A DNA stretch of 50,011 nucleotides from assembly GCA_944384505.1 (NCBI GenBank), contig CALWTQ010000022.1, positions 1-50,011 of the forward strand, given 5' to 3'. How positions within the stretch are numbered: position 1 is the first letter of the stretch; the number at the start of each line of letters is the position of its first letter. Made by a program: the position numbers and the translations under genes. Source of the DNA: an uncultured Mediterraneibacter sp. (lineage in GTDB: Bacteria; Bacillota; Clostridia; Lachnospirales; Lachnospiraceae). Below, piece by piece: positions 1 to 7,705 of the stretch. Below the pieces are notes generated by a model. The model was not told the origin of the DNA and ran no database searches. It worked only from the letters and a program-made list of their open reading frames with translations.

Positions 1-125
1 TCTTAGTTTCACTTATATCCCTGGAGCGGAATCCAGAGCCATCCTTCATCCCCGCAGAATACGTCTCAGAAATAGCCCCTGTTTTCGAACGTTTTGCATT
101 CGGACATTAGTGAACTTTATAGCTG

Positions 126-1634
126 TTAAAACCTCTTGATTTTTCTTGTGGTTGTTTTCTCAAACTCCGTCTCTCTTACTACCAGGCTGTAGATCTTTTT
201 CTGAGGAGCCGCCGTCCTGTTGTACTCGTCAATGACCTCCTGCAGCTTCTCCCTGACGTCTTTGATCCGTTTTTTCTTCACGTAATCCTGATCCGGATAG
301 ATCTCCGCCTCGATTACGCCGCCTTTCTCGCGGACGAGGACTTCTCCCACGAGCCGGTTGGTACTCAGGGCATTCTCCAGCTCTTCCGGTGATACGTTCT
401 CTCCGTTTTTTGTGATGATCAGGTTTTTCTTGCGCCCTGTCAGGTAGACGAATCCGTCCTCATCCACATATCCCAGATCTCCGGTCTTGAGCCAGCCGTC
501 TTCCAGAGTCTCCGCCGTCTCTTCCGGCATCTTATAGTAGCCCTGCATTACACTGCTGCCACGCACCCAGAGCTCGCCGTCCACAGTCTTTGCCTCGCAG
601 TTAGGCAGAAGCTGTCCTACGGAATCGGAGCGGATATTCCAGCTCTGATTCACGCTGATAACGGGCGCGCACTCAGTCATGCCATATCCCTGCTGGATCA
701 CAATGTCATATTTTTTGAACATATCTATATAGGAAGGATCCAGATAAGCGCCTCCGCTGCAGATCGTGTGAAACTGTTTTCCAAACACCTGGCTCTTTAC
801 AATCTTCGCCGGGAGGAGGGAAGCCTCCTCCAGTTTCTTCGCCATGGTCTCAATCATCAGCGGAACCATCAGGATCATCTCCGGTTTGAAAAGTTTGATA
901 TTCTTCGCCACGCGCATCAGGGAATCGTTGATGCAGATCACGGCGCCCAGAGAAGTTCCTTTTAAAATATCCATGCTCAGGCAGTACGCATGGTGAATCG
1001 GAAGCACGGTCATAATCACGGTTCTCTCCGGGATCTTCATGTCAAGGCATGTCGCATTCTCCGCCACATTTCTGTGGGTCAGCATAACGCCCTTGCTCTT
1101 TCCCGTTGTTCCCGATGTAAACATGATTGTACACAGCTGATCCGGCTGGGGTTCATAGTCGCAGCTTCCCCTGTGCTCTTCCAGCAGTTTCCAGTAGGAA
1201 TATGCATGATCGTCATGCTCCTCCTGCTGCATGGATATCATAGTCTTAAGCTGAGGACACCGGTCTTTCGCAATTGCAGCTACATCTTTTCTCACTTCGT
1301 CGTAGACAAGCACCGTTGAATCTGATCGGTCAATCAGATCACAGACGTCTTCCGCCGGAAGATTTACATCCAGAGGGACAATCACGCTTCCACTGTTTAC
1401 CGTGCCAAAATATGTCACAAGCCATGCATAAGATGTCATTCCAATTACCGAAATGTGCTTTCCCTGCTCGCCCAGATCTTTCAGAACATTAGAAAAGCTC
1501 TCGCTGTCCTCTTTCAGCTGGGTATATGACTTGGACTCAATCTCATTTTTACTGATTTTATAGCGAATCGCGTCTTCCGGGCCGTATTTTTTCTCTGTGT
1601 TGGCCAGGATCTCGCGGACAGTACTGCAAAGCAT
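126..1634 (-). CDS. AMP-dependent acyl-activating ligase (acyl-CoA or acyl-ACP synthetase)
   Basis: This 502-residue ANL-superfamily enzyme should adenylate a carboxylic acid and pass it to CoA or to a carrier-protein phosphopantetheine. The phosphate-binding loop is MFTSGTTGKSKG (residues 171-182). The YGMTE motif and the adenylate/hinge region TGDLGYVDEDGF followed by LTGRKKNLI lie in the C-terminal third, with a late catalytic-lysine region near the end. Length is typical for the family. The start at 1634 is preceded by AAAGGA eight bases upstream. It is the last gene of a five-gene operon and follows an acyl carrier protein gene by 81 bases, so loading that carrier is the natural role (inference). 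The acyl substrate cannot be read from sequence; a plain fatty acyl-CoA ligase is the alternative. Confidence 0.88.
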   Translation of the reverse strand: MLCSTVREILANTEKKYGPEDAIRYKISKNEIESKSYTQLKEDSESFSNVLKDLGEQGKHISVIGMTSYAWLVTYFGTVNSGSVIVPLDVNLPAEDVCDLIDRSDSTVLVYDEVRKDVAAIAKDRCPQLKTMISMQQEEHDDHAYSYWKLLEEHRGSCDYEPQPDQLCTIMFTSGTTGKSKGVMLTHRNVAENATCLDMKIPERTVIMTVLPIHHAYCLSMDILKGTSLGAVICINDSLMRVAKNIKLFKPEMILMVPLMIETMAKKLEEASLLPAKIVKSQVFGKQFHTICSGGAYLDPSYIDMFKKYDIVIQQGYGMTECAPVISVNQSWNIRSDSVGQLLPNCEAKTVDGELWVRGSSVMQGYYKMPEETAETLEDGWLKTGDLGYVDEDGFVYLTGRKKNLIITKNGENVSPEELENALSTNRLVGEVLVREKGGVIEAEIYPDQDYVKKKRIKDVREKLQEVIDEYNRTAAPQKKIYSLVVRETEFEKTTTRKIKRF

Positions 1635-1715
1635 AGTTTAAATCCTTTCTCTATATATTATAAGTGGGGAAGGGATCTGGCCCCTGCCCCGATATGAGTA
1701 TATAAACATCTCTTA

Positions 1716-1949
1716 TTACGCTTCTGCTGTCAGCTTTTCAAGATAATCAACGGCTTCCTGAACTGTACGGATATTTGCCGCCTCTGTCTGCTCAACCTCT
1801 ATATCAAACTCATCTTCGATCTCTCCGAGCATGCTCATAAAATCAAACGAAGTAAATCCGAGGTCCTCCATGAAACGGGACTCCGGGTGAATATTCTCCG
1901 GCTCTACTTCAACATAATTGCAGATAATACTTACTAATTTCTCAAACAT
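1716..1949 (-). CDS. acyl carrier protein, dedicated
   Basis: This 77-residue acidic protein has the acyl-carrier four-helix pattern. The phosphopantetheine attachment serine is S34, in the context EDLGFTSFDFMSML; the usual DSL motif is replaced by TSF. Downstream, EIEDEFDIEVE matches the recognition helix of carrier proteins. AAGGGAG precedes the ATG at 1949. It lies 25 bases after a condensation-like acyltransferase gene and before an acyl-activating ligase, which indicates a pathway-specific carrier rather than the housekeeping fatty-acid ACP (inference). D-alanyl or amino-acyl carriers have a similar size, so the cargo could be something other than a fatty acyl chain. Confidence 0.9.
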   Translation of the reverse strand: MFEKLVSIICNYVEVEPENIHPESRFMEDLGFTSFDFMSMLGEIEDEFDIEVEQTEAANIRTVQEAVDYLEKLTAEA

Positions 1950-1974
1950 GATTCTTCTCCCTTTCTTTTCACTT

Positions 1975-3381
1975 TTATACCAGTTTGATGATCTCGCCGA
2001 TCGTCAGATCCGGATTCTCCGCTCCCTTAAACATGATCTTGCACAGGTAGTAATACAGGTATTCAAGCTCTTCTCTGGAATAAGCCTTTACCTGGTGCTC
2101 AAAGTTGAAATCCAGTCCGTTATCCTCCGGGCGGTGCATTACTGTCAGATACACGCCCTGGGGGCATGTCCCGTTGGGATACCATTTTGTTTTATAACGG
2201 ATATCACCCAGCTGGGTCAGGCCGTTTTCCTGGAGCGTCATAGGCTGATAAGTCAGCGAAATCGGCTCATAGGTCAGTCCTGCGTGAGGCTGCGGATATA
2301 ATTTTGACCGATATGCAAAATATGCCGTCGGATCATAATTTGCATGTCGGAATATCTCGTTCTGCTTATCTCTGATTGCGTATACGCCGTCTACGAACTT
2401 CATATCCTCAGAGAAAATAGTCCGGATCGGGAAAGAATGGATTCTCGTTCCGCCGCATTTTTTCTCTTTCAGAGTCGCGCGTCTTGCGATAGCGTTGTTA
2501 ATGGACACATCCTCAAATCCGTTCATCTTCTGATAATAAGTACGCAGTCCCATCAACAGCAGGCATGCGAGAGACACATGATATTTCTCGCAGAAATCCA
2601 TAAGCCTCTTTGTCGGCTCTGCCTCCAGGTGGAATATATCAAGAGCGGACTTTGTGTCGTCAGCCGAATTAAACGCTGTTCTCAACTTCGGATTCTTGAA
2701 CATTTCCCTTGCCGCCTCCAGCCTGTCTCTCCCGTGAAGGCCGTTATAGATAGGCTCGCCTTTTTCGATCTCCTTCTGGAAATATTCAATATCCCTCTTC
2801 TGAGCCTTGCTCCCCGCCTCATATGCAAGATCTTTCTGGAGCTGCTCCAGATAGGAAGTCATATCCTTCGGATAAGGAACTCCTTCATATTTCTCGTTAC
2901 AGTACAGCTCAATAATATCTTTCAGGAAGCAGATCAGAGACTGCGCGTCCACGATCATATGCTGTCCCAGGAAATAGATTCCGTTGAACCCGTCCGGCAT
3001 CTTAATCATAACCACACGTGTCATCGGAGAGTCCTCCAGCTTAAACGGCACAGTCGTCCACTTCTGCATCTCGGCCTCAGCCTCTTCCATCGTTTTTCCT
3101 GTAAAATCGACAAATTCGATCTTCTTTTCCTCCGGAGCTGCCACATATTGATAGTAGTTTCCTTCTTTATCTTTCGCGAAACGGATCCGCATTCCTTCGC
3201 TCCTCGCATATGCCTTATTAATTGATTTCGCAAGAAGATCCCAGTCAATGTCCACTTCAATTGTCAGGCTTGTTCCGATATTGAGGACTGCCAGCGTCGG
3301 GCAGAACGGCGCGTAATAAAGATGGAATTTCTGCGCTACTGTAAGCGGATATACTTTATAACCTTTTCTTGTCTTCATCAT
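1975..3381 (-). CDS. condensation-domain-like acyltransferase
   Basis: This 468-residue protein has the two-lobed layout of the condensation / wax-ester-synthase / alcohol-acyltransferase superfamily. The active-site motif HHxxxDG appears as QHMIVDA at residues 140-146: the catalytic second histidine (H141) and the aspartate (D145) are kept, while the first His is Gln and the final Gly is Ala. The N-terminal YPLTVAQ segment is typical of condensation proteins. Family knowledge predicts transfer of an acyl group from a carrier or CoA to an amine or alcohol. The start overlaps the upstream hydrolase stop by four bases (ATGA) and a GGAGG lies inside the hydrolase end, so translation is probably coupled. 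Two adjacent ATG codons are possible starts. Acceptor and product are unknown. Confidence 0.75.
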   Translation of the reverse strand: MMKTRKGYKVYPLTVAQKFHLYYAPFCPTLAVLNIGTSLTIEVDIDWDLLAKSINKAYARSEGMRIRFAKDKEGNYYQYVAAPEEKKIEFVDFTGKTMEEAEAEMQKWTTVPFKLEDSPMTRVVMIKMPDGFNGIYFLGQHMIVDAQSLICFLKDIIELYCNEKYEGVPYPKDMTSYLEQLQKDLAYEAGSKAQKRDIEYFQKEIEKGEPIYNGLHGRDRLEAAREMFKNPKLRTAFNSADDTKSALDIFHLEAEPTKRLMDFCEKYHVSLACLLLMGLRTYYQKMNGFEDVSINNAIARRATLKEKKCGGTRIHSFPIRTIFSEDMKFVDGVYAIRDKQNEIFRHANYDPTAYFAYRSKLYPQPHAGLTYEPISLTYQPMTLQENGLTQLGDIRYKTKWYPNGTCPQGVYLTVMHRPEDNGLDFNFEHQVKAYSREELEYLYYYLCKIMFKGAENPDLTIGEIIKLV

Positions 3382-4322
3382 TTCATTATACCTCCGATAA
3401 ATGTGTCAAGTGCATTTTCGTAAGCTTCTGTATCCTTATAATAACTTTCCCCGTGGCCTGCATCCTCAACGATCAGCTTCGTCTTCTCCGAAGCGCAGTT
3501 CGCGTAGATCTCGTCGCACATCCGGCACGGTACAAAGATATCCTTTTCTCCGTGGATGAACAGAAAAGGAACTTTTGATTTCTTTACTTCTCTGGCCGCA
3601 TTGCAGTCATCCAGACCGTAGCCGGCCTTTCTCTTATTCACTTTATCCGCAATCTGAATCATCGGAAATGCCGGCAGGTGATACATGCTGTGAAGCACAT
3701 GGGTAAACACATCCTTTGCCGATGTAAACGCGCAGTCAGACACAATTCCCTTTACCTGCGGGGGAAGATCCAGCCCGCTCATCATACAAACCGTCGCTCC
3801 TCCCATGGAGTTGCCGTGGAGAAGGATCTGCGCGTCTCCGCCGATCTTGTCAATCATCCAGTTTACCCACTCCAGGCCGTCATATCGGTCCTTCGTTCCA
3901 AATCCGATATAAGTGCCCTCGCTGTCGCCATGGGCTCTCTCATCAATCAGAAGCACACGGAATCCATGTTTCAGATAATAGCAGGAAAGACTTCCATAAT
4001 CATTAAGGCCCTTGCTTGTATAACCGTGAAAGCAGATCACGGCTTTTGTCCCCTCATCGCCTTTAAAATATGTACCGTGAAGCTTCAGGCCGTCTTTTGA
4101 CGTAATCCATACATCTTCATGAGGCTGTTCCATCGTCCAGGCGCTGCGCTCCTTCATAAACGGAAGATACTTTTCCCAGTCAACGCCGGACATCTTCATG
4201 GTTCTCTCAACCTTGGCGTTGTACCGCTTCATCGTCCTTCTGTAAAAATACGCGGTGCCGCCCGCTTCCGCCGCGGCAAGCAGTCCCAGTGCCGCTCCCG
4301 CTCCTTTTAATAATTTGCTCAT
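3378..4322 (-). CDS. alpha/beta hydrolase with N-terminal membrane anchor
   Basis: This 314-residue serine hydrolase has the nucleophile elbow GNSMG at residues 170-174 (S172). The oxyanion region is FHGYTS near 98-103, a late HGEKDIFVP segment carries the likely acid residue, and GHGES holds the likely catalytic histidine. Residues 5-26 form a hydrophobic Ala/Gly/Leu stretch that may act as an uncleaved signal anchor, followed by basic residues. The family includes esterases, lipases and thioesterases. It sits 13 bases after the SCP2 gene and overlaps the condensation gene by four bases. In this operon it could release or edit an acyl product at the membrane (inference). Confidence 0.82.
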   Translation of the reverse strand: MSKLLKGAGAALGLLAAAEAGGTAYFYRRTMKRYNAKVERTMKMSGVDWEKYLPFMKERSAWTMEQPHEDVWITSKDGLKLHGTYFKGDEGTKAVICFHGYTSKGLNDYGSLSCYYLKHGFRVLLIDERAHGDSEGTYIGFGTKDRYDGLEWVNWMIDKIGGDAQILLHGNSMGGATVCMMSGLDLPPQVKGIVSDCAFTSAKDVFTHVLHSMYHLPAFPMIQIADKVNKRKAGYGLDDCNAAREVKKSKVPFLFIHGEKDIFVPCRMCDEIYANCASEKTKLIVEDAGHGESYYKDTEAYENALDTFIGGIMK

Positions 4323-4335
4323 TTCTTACACCTTC

Positions 4336-4683
4336 TTATTTTGAATTGCCTTTATGCTTCTTGCTGTTAATCAGGTCTTTTAATCTTAATGCTTTATCAA
4401 TATTTCCTTCCACTTTCAGTTTTCCGAGCGTGAATGCAAGGATCGGATCTGTCTTTCCTTCCGCAATCTTAAATAAAGTCTCAGCTGAACAAGTGAACAT
4501 TGCGTCCCGGTCAAAGTACTCATATGGTTCAACGTACAATTCTCCGTCTTTTACCTCAGCATAGAAAATTCCTTCCGCCTCACCGGTGATGTTGAACTGA
4601 TACGCCAGATGTTCATGGATATCGCTCACATCAGCGTCCATCAGCATCCCCTTGACTTTTGAAAACATATCTGCGTAGGTCAT
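4336..4683 (-). CDS. SCP2 sterol-carrier-domain protein
   Basis: This 115-residue protein consists of a single SCP2-type lipid-binding domain. Recognisable elements are the central beta strands (GIFYAEVKDGELYVEPYEY) and the closing segment DPILAFTLGKLKVEGNIDKALRL, which is the conserved SCP2 ending. SCP2 domains bind acyl chains or other lipids in a hydrophobic tunnel and have no catalytic residues. GGAGGAGACT directly precedes the ATG at 4683. It is the first gene of the minus-strand operon, directly behind a promoter with two TetR-type operator palindromes. A role in presenting the acyl substrate to the downstream enzymes is likely but inferred. Confidence 0.88.
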   Translation of the reverse strand: MTYADMFSKVKGMLMDADVSDIHEHLAYQFNITGEAEGIFYAEVKDGELYVEPYEYFDRDAMFTCSAETLFKIAEGKTDPILAFTLGKLKVEGNIDKALRLKDLINSKKHKGNSK

Positions 4684-4719
4684 AGTCTCCTCCTTTTCGA
4701 CCGTCTTTCGCCATTTTTC

Positions 4720-4774
4720 GACCAGCGGTCATGTTGTTTCTTCTGTTAGATTAACATGTTTCCGACCACTGGTC
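4720..4774. promoter_or_regulatory. pair of TetR-type operator palindromes
   Basis: GACCAGCGGTC (4720-4730) and GACCACTGGTC (4764-4774) share GACC-N3-GGTC arms, with centres 44 bp apart, about four helical turns. One covers the -35 and spacer of the acyl operon promoter; the other lies just downstream of its expected start point. The adjacent tetR gene is the likely source of the binding protein (inference). Confidence 0.75.
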
Positions 4775-4776
4775 AA
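4748..4776 (-). promoter_or_regulatory. promoter of the acyl operon
   Basis: On the minus strand, TTGACC (4771-4776) and TAATCT (4748-4753) are separated by exactly 17 bases, pointing at the SCP2 gene. The -35 element overlaps the operator-like palindrome at 4764-4774. Confidence 0.75.
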
Positions 4777-4855
4777 CGTAATGCTTTATCAAAAACTTCT
4801 AACTTTTTCCTTTAATTTTTGTGCGCTTTTCTTGCTGGTTCTTTCAAAACCATTG

Positions 4856-4864
4856 TGCTATACT
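4856..4864 (+). promoter_or_regulatory. extended -10 of tetR
   Basis: TGC followed directly by TATACT is an extended -10, ending about 50 bases before the tetR ATG. No good -35 is seen at 17 bases, which is acceptable for extended -10 promoters. Confidence 0.55.
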
Positions 4865-4914
4865 AAATTGAAATTACCCTTTTAACCGGACTAGAAAGCA
4901 AAGAGGCGATAACT

Positions 4915-5529
4915 ATGCAGGAACAGCAAAGCAAATACACCCTTATTCTGGATTCTCTGCAGAAACTGCTGGAGAATAAGAAACTTCAGTCTATATCCGT
5001 AAGCGAAATTGCCCAGGAGGCCGGCATCGGCAAAGGGAGCATCTATTATTATTTCCCGTCCAAGGACGCGATTCTTGAGGCACTGGTAGAGCGGAATTAC
5101 GAAAAACCGCTCTCTACAGCTCAAAATCTTGCCGCCCAGACGAATATACCGCCATTTACACGTATGGCGATGATCTTCCAGGCGTGCCGCAGCACATCCA
5201 GCGACTACTTAAAGCCACAGGATGGGAGCAATATCGGTGCCGCGGAGGAGGCGCTGCTCCATCAGAAATATATGAATCATCTGATTTCAGAATTTAAGCC
5301 TGTACTGGCTGAGATTATAAGACAGGGGATCAAAACGGGGGATATCCGTTTTGACAAGCCGGAAGCGCTTGCTGAGATCGTACTGATCGTACTGACTGTA
5401 AAGATGGATAATACGATCGCTCCATCTTCCCGGGAAGAAATAGAGGAAACCATCTCCGGGCTTGTGTCCCTCCTGGAAAAGGGCACAGAAAATCCGCCCG
5501 GGTCCCTTAATTTCCTTTTAAATTCCTGA
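4915..5529 (+). CDS. TetR/AcrR-family transcriptional regulator
   Basis: This 204-residue regulator has an N-terminal TetR helix-turn-helix at about residues 27-50: ISVSEIAQEAGIGKGSIYYY, then FPSKDAIL. The rest is an all-helical ligand-binding and dimerisation domain without a recognisable subfamily. It is divergent from the SCP2 operon, and two operator-like palindromes lie in the shared 231-bp gap, so it most likely represses that operon and is released by a ligand, possibly an acyl-CoA or lipid (inference). The start is preceded by AGAGGCG and an extended -10 (TGC then TATACT) at 4856-4864. Its transcript ends at the hairpin at 5540-5568. Confidence 0.92.
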   Translation: MQEQQSKYTLILDSLQKLLENKKLQSISVSEIAQEAGIGKGSIYYYFPSKDAILEALVERNYEKPLSTAQNLAAQTNIPPFTRMAMIFQACRSTSSDYLKPQDGSNIGAAEEALLHQKYMNHLISEFKPVLAEIIRQGIKTGDIRFDKPEALAEIVLIVLTVKMDNTIAPSSREEIEETISGLVSLLEKGTENPPGSLNFLLNS

Positions 5530-5539
5530 TTATAACACA

Positions 5540-5568
5540 GCAGCCGCACTCTCTGCGGCTGCCTTTTT
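5540..5568 (+). terminator. rho-independent terminator of tetR
   Basis: A perfect 9-bp stem, GCAGCCGCA with TGCGGCTGC, a CTCTC loop, and a CTTTTT tail follow the tetR stop by 11 bases. Confidence 0.92.
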
Positions 5569-5569
5569 A

Positions 5570-5602
5570 GTAACAGTTCAGCCGCCAGGGATGGCTGAAC
5601 TG
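5570..5602. repeat. palindromic repeat, copy 1
   Basis: GTAACAGTTCAGCC begins a hairpin whose 10-bp arms CAGTTCAGCC (5574-5583) and GGCTGAACTG (5593-5602) pair perfectly. CTGCC and six T follow on the plus strand, so this copy may act as a second terminator behind tetR. The same 14-base start recurs at 9311 and 20339. Confidence 0.8.
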
Positions 5603-5611
5603 CTGCCTTTT

Positions 5612-6481
5612 TTACTGTACCAGTATTGTATATTCCTGCATAAAGCTCTCTCCCGGCGCCGCCTGGTTTACATCCGGCTTTTCAGAGAGTTCTTTTTCAA
5701 ATCCCACATTATCACACCGGCCCATCCACGGCTCCAGACATACAAACGGCGCGTCTTTCACAGACCAGATTCCGAAATTCGGGAATCCTTTGCACTTCAT
5801 TCCCACGTAGGGCGTACCGTCTTTATGGCAGAGCCAGACTTCGTCAAACTGCCCTCCGTCAAAGATCAGGGCGTCATTTTCAAACATTTCCTCATTGAGC
5901 GGGCAGCGCCCGTCCTGAAGTTCAAGCGTATGAACATGCTTTATATCAGCAGCCGCCTCGGCCATGTCAATCAATATATACTCCAGCGACTCTTTCCCGG
6001 GAAATTTCAGCATATAATCCGTCTTCTTTTCATCCTCTCCTGCAAAGCGGAACGCCGGGTGGCCGCCGATCGTAAAATACATGGTCTCCCCGCCTGTGTT
6101 GCGGACTTCCCAGGCTACCCTGAGAGATTTCTTCTCAAGGGTGTATGTAATAAGCAGTTCAAAGTCAAAGGGATAGACCTCTTTCGTCTCTTCGCCTGAG
6201 ACAAAGAGAAAGGAGGCCGCGTCTTTCTTTGCGCCCACACACTTAAACATGCTGTCTCTTGCAAATCCATGCTGAGATGTGGGATACTGGACGCCGCCAA
6301 TCAGCACTTTGTTGCGGTAAGTTTTCCCTACGTTCGGGAAGAGCACCGGGGAATGTCTCTTCCAGTATACCGGGTCTCCCTCCCAAAGGAGCTCCGCTTT
6401 CTGCCTTTTGTCGTAAATGCGCGTCACTTCCGCGCCCAGTTCTGTAATTTCCACACAGAGTCTCTCATTTTCCAGTTTCAT
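5612..6481 (-). CDS. aldose 1-epimerase family protein, LacX-like
   Basis: This 289-residue galactose-mutarotase-fold protein belongs to the LacX-like branch. It shows SQHGFARD (His71), the second histidine in the IGGHPAF motif, and a late LEPWMGRCDN segment, which match the catalytic-site pattern of aldose 1-epimerases. The branch interconverts sugar anomers, but exact substrates are mostly unassigned. AGGAGG precedes the ATG at 6481. It stands between the TetR gene (convergent) and the trigger-factor-like lipoprotein gene 44 bases upstream on the same strand. No pathway partner is adjacent, so no specific sugar is proposed. Confidence 0.87.
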   Translation of the reverse strand: MKLENERLCVEITELGAEVTRIYDKRQKAELLWEGDPVYWKRHSPVLFPNVGKTYRNKVLIGGVQYPTSQHGFARDSMFKCVGAKKDAASFLFVSGEETKEVYPFDFELLITYTLEKKSLRVAWEVRNTGGETMYFTIGGHPAFRFAGEDEKKTDYMLKFPGKESLEYILIDMAEAAADIKHVHTLELQDGRCPLNEEMFENDALIFDGGQFDEVWLCHKDGTPYVGMKCKGFPNFGIWSVKDAPFVCLEPWMGRCDNVGFEKELSEKPDVNQAAPGESFMQEYTILVQ

Positions 6482-6525
6482 ACCTCTTACCTCCTGTCCA
6501 CATTCGCAACAGTCCAGCCCGCGTC

Positions 6526-7596
6526 TTACTCGGAATCACTGTCCTCCACCTGTACACATTCATCTACCAGGTAATCTGTTACGACGCCTCTTAAGACGTC
6601 CTTTCTGAGCACGTCTTCCCCGACCTGCTCTTTGTACGCGTCCACATCGTCCATTCCGGCCTGTTCCGCGTACTCTGCCACGCGCTTCTCATATTCCTCA
6701 TCGGACGGTTCCAGGTTTTCTTTCTCCGCGATCAGGCTGACTGCCTGGTCAAGCGCGACCTGCTGCTGAACCGCTTCCTGAACCTGGGAATTAAAGTCTT
6801 CCTCTGTCATCTGCATATAAGTAGTGATAAATTCACTCACTTCGACTCCATAGAGCCCGGCCAGCTGCTCATAATAATCATTCATCTGCGCTGTCAGTTC
6901 TTCCATCTCATCTTCCGGATATCCTTTGACCTCCACCTGATCCATGAGCGCTGTCTGCACAGATCCCTTTAGCTGGGCTTCTTCTGATTCCTTCGCCTCA
7001 TCTTCATACTGCTTCCTGATCTCTTCTCTATATTCATCCACAGTCTGTGCTGTCTCACTGTTTTCCTTTACCCACTCGTCTGTCAGCTCAGGGGTCTGCT
7101 TTGTATAGATCTCATGAAGCACAATATGGAAGTCCGCTACTTTTCCCGCCATATCCGGATAGTAGTCATCCGGGAACTTTACGGTAATGTCAAATTCTTC
7201 TCCCGCCTGATGTCCCTCAATCTGCTCCTCGAATCCGCCGTACTCCCCGTTTGCCTGGATAAATCCGGCGCTCCCAAGCTGGATCTCCTGCGCCTGCGCA
7301 GAACCGCCGTCAAATGCCACGCCGTCCACAGTGCCGGTATAATCAATATTCACCCAGTCTCCATTCTCAGCACCCCGGTCTGTCACCGGCTGCTTTTCCG
7401 CAGTGCTTTCCAGATTTGCCTGGATGGCGGACTCTATCTGCTCATCTGTAATCTCAGTCGCAGAAGCCATAGGGACCTCCAGTCCCTTGTACTGCTTTAC
7501 CGTTACATATTCGTTTGACAGCTCGCTGCTGCATCCCGCAATCATCCCCGCTGTCATCACTGCCGCGATCACCGCGGCCGCTGCTCTCTTCTTCAT
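6526..7596 (-). CDS. secreted trigger-factor-like lipoprotein with FKBP-type PPIase domain
   Basis: This 356-residue protein has a lipoprotein signal: basic start, hydrophobic core and lipobox IAGC with the lipidated cysteine at C22. Residues about 77-165 form an FKBP-type peptidyl-prolyl isomerase domain (WVNIDYTGTVDGVAFDGG, then PDDYYPDMAGK). The C-terminal half is helical and very acidic and resembles the chaperone arms of trigger factor. The ribosome-binding domain of trigger factor is missing, which fits an extracytoplasmic foldase comparable in role to PrsA (inference). AAAAGGAG precedes the ATG at 7596. A 109-bp gap without a clear promoter separates it from cls upstream. Confidence 0.88.
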   Translation of the reverse strand: MKKRAAAAVIAAVMTAGMIAGCSSELSNEYVTVKQYKGLEVPMASATEITDEQIESAIQANLESTAEKQPVTDRGAENGDWVNIDYTGTVDGVAFDGGSAQAQEIQLGSAGFIQANGEYGGFEEQIEGHQAGEEFDITVKFPDDYYPDMAGKVADFHIVLHEIYTKQTPELTDEWVKENSETAQTVDEYREEIRKQYEDEAKESEEAQLKGSVQTALMDQVEVKGYPEDEMEELTAQMNDYYEQLAGLYGVEVSEFITTYMQMTEEDFNSQVQEAVQQQVALDQAVSLIAEKENLEPSDEEYEKRVAEYAEQAGMDDVDAYKEQVGEDVLRKDVLRGVVTDYLVDECVQVEDSDSE

Positions 7597-7705
7597 CTTT
7601 TTCTCCTTTTCATTTTCCCGTATGTATTCTGTAATGCCAGGGTCAGAATCCCCGGCCGCGCATGGCTCTGCTTATCTTCCCTCCTGCCGCATGTACACAG
7701 CCGGG

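Noticed and set aside
1-125. Possible start of another minus-strand gene at the left edge
   Set aside because: Short open frames exist up to the edge, but none has a convincing ribosome site and start pair, so nothing can be called without the adjoining sequence.
2344-3225. Long plus-strand open frame opposite the condensation-like gene
   Set aside because: It has no ribosome site or protein family features, and the minus-strand gene carries clear motifs and operon packing.
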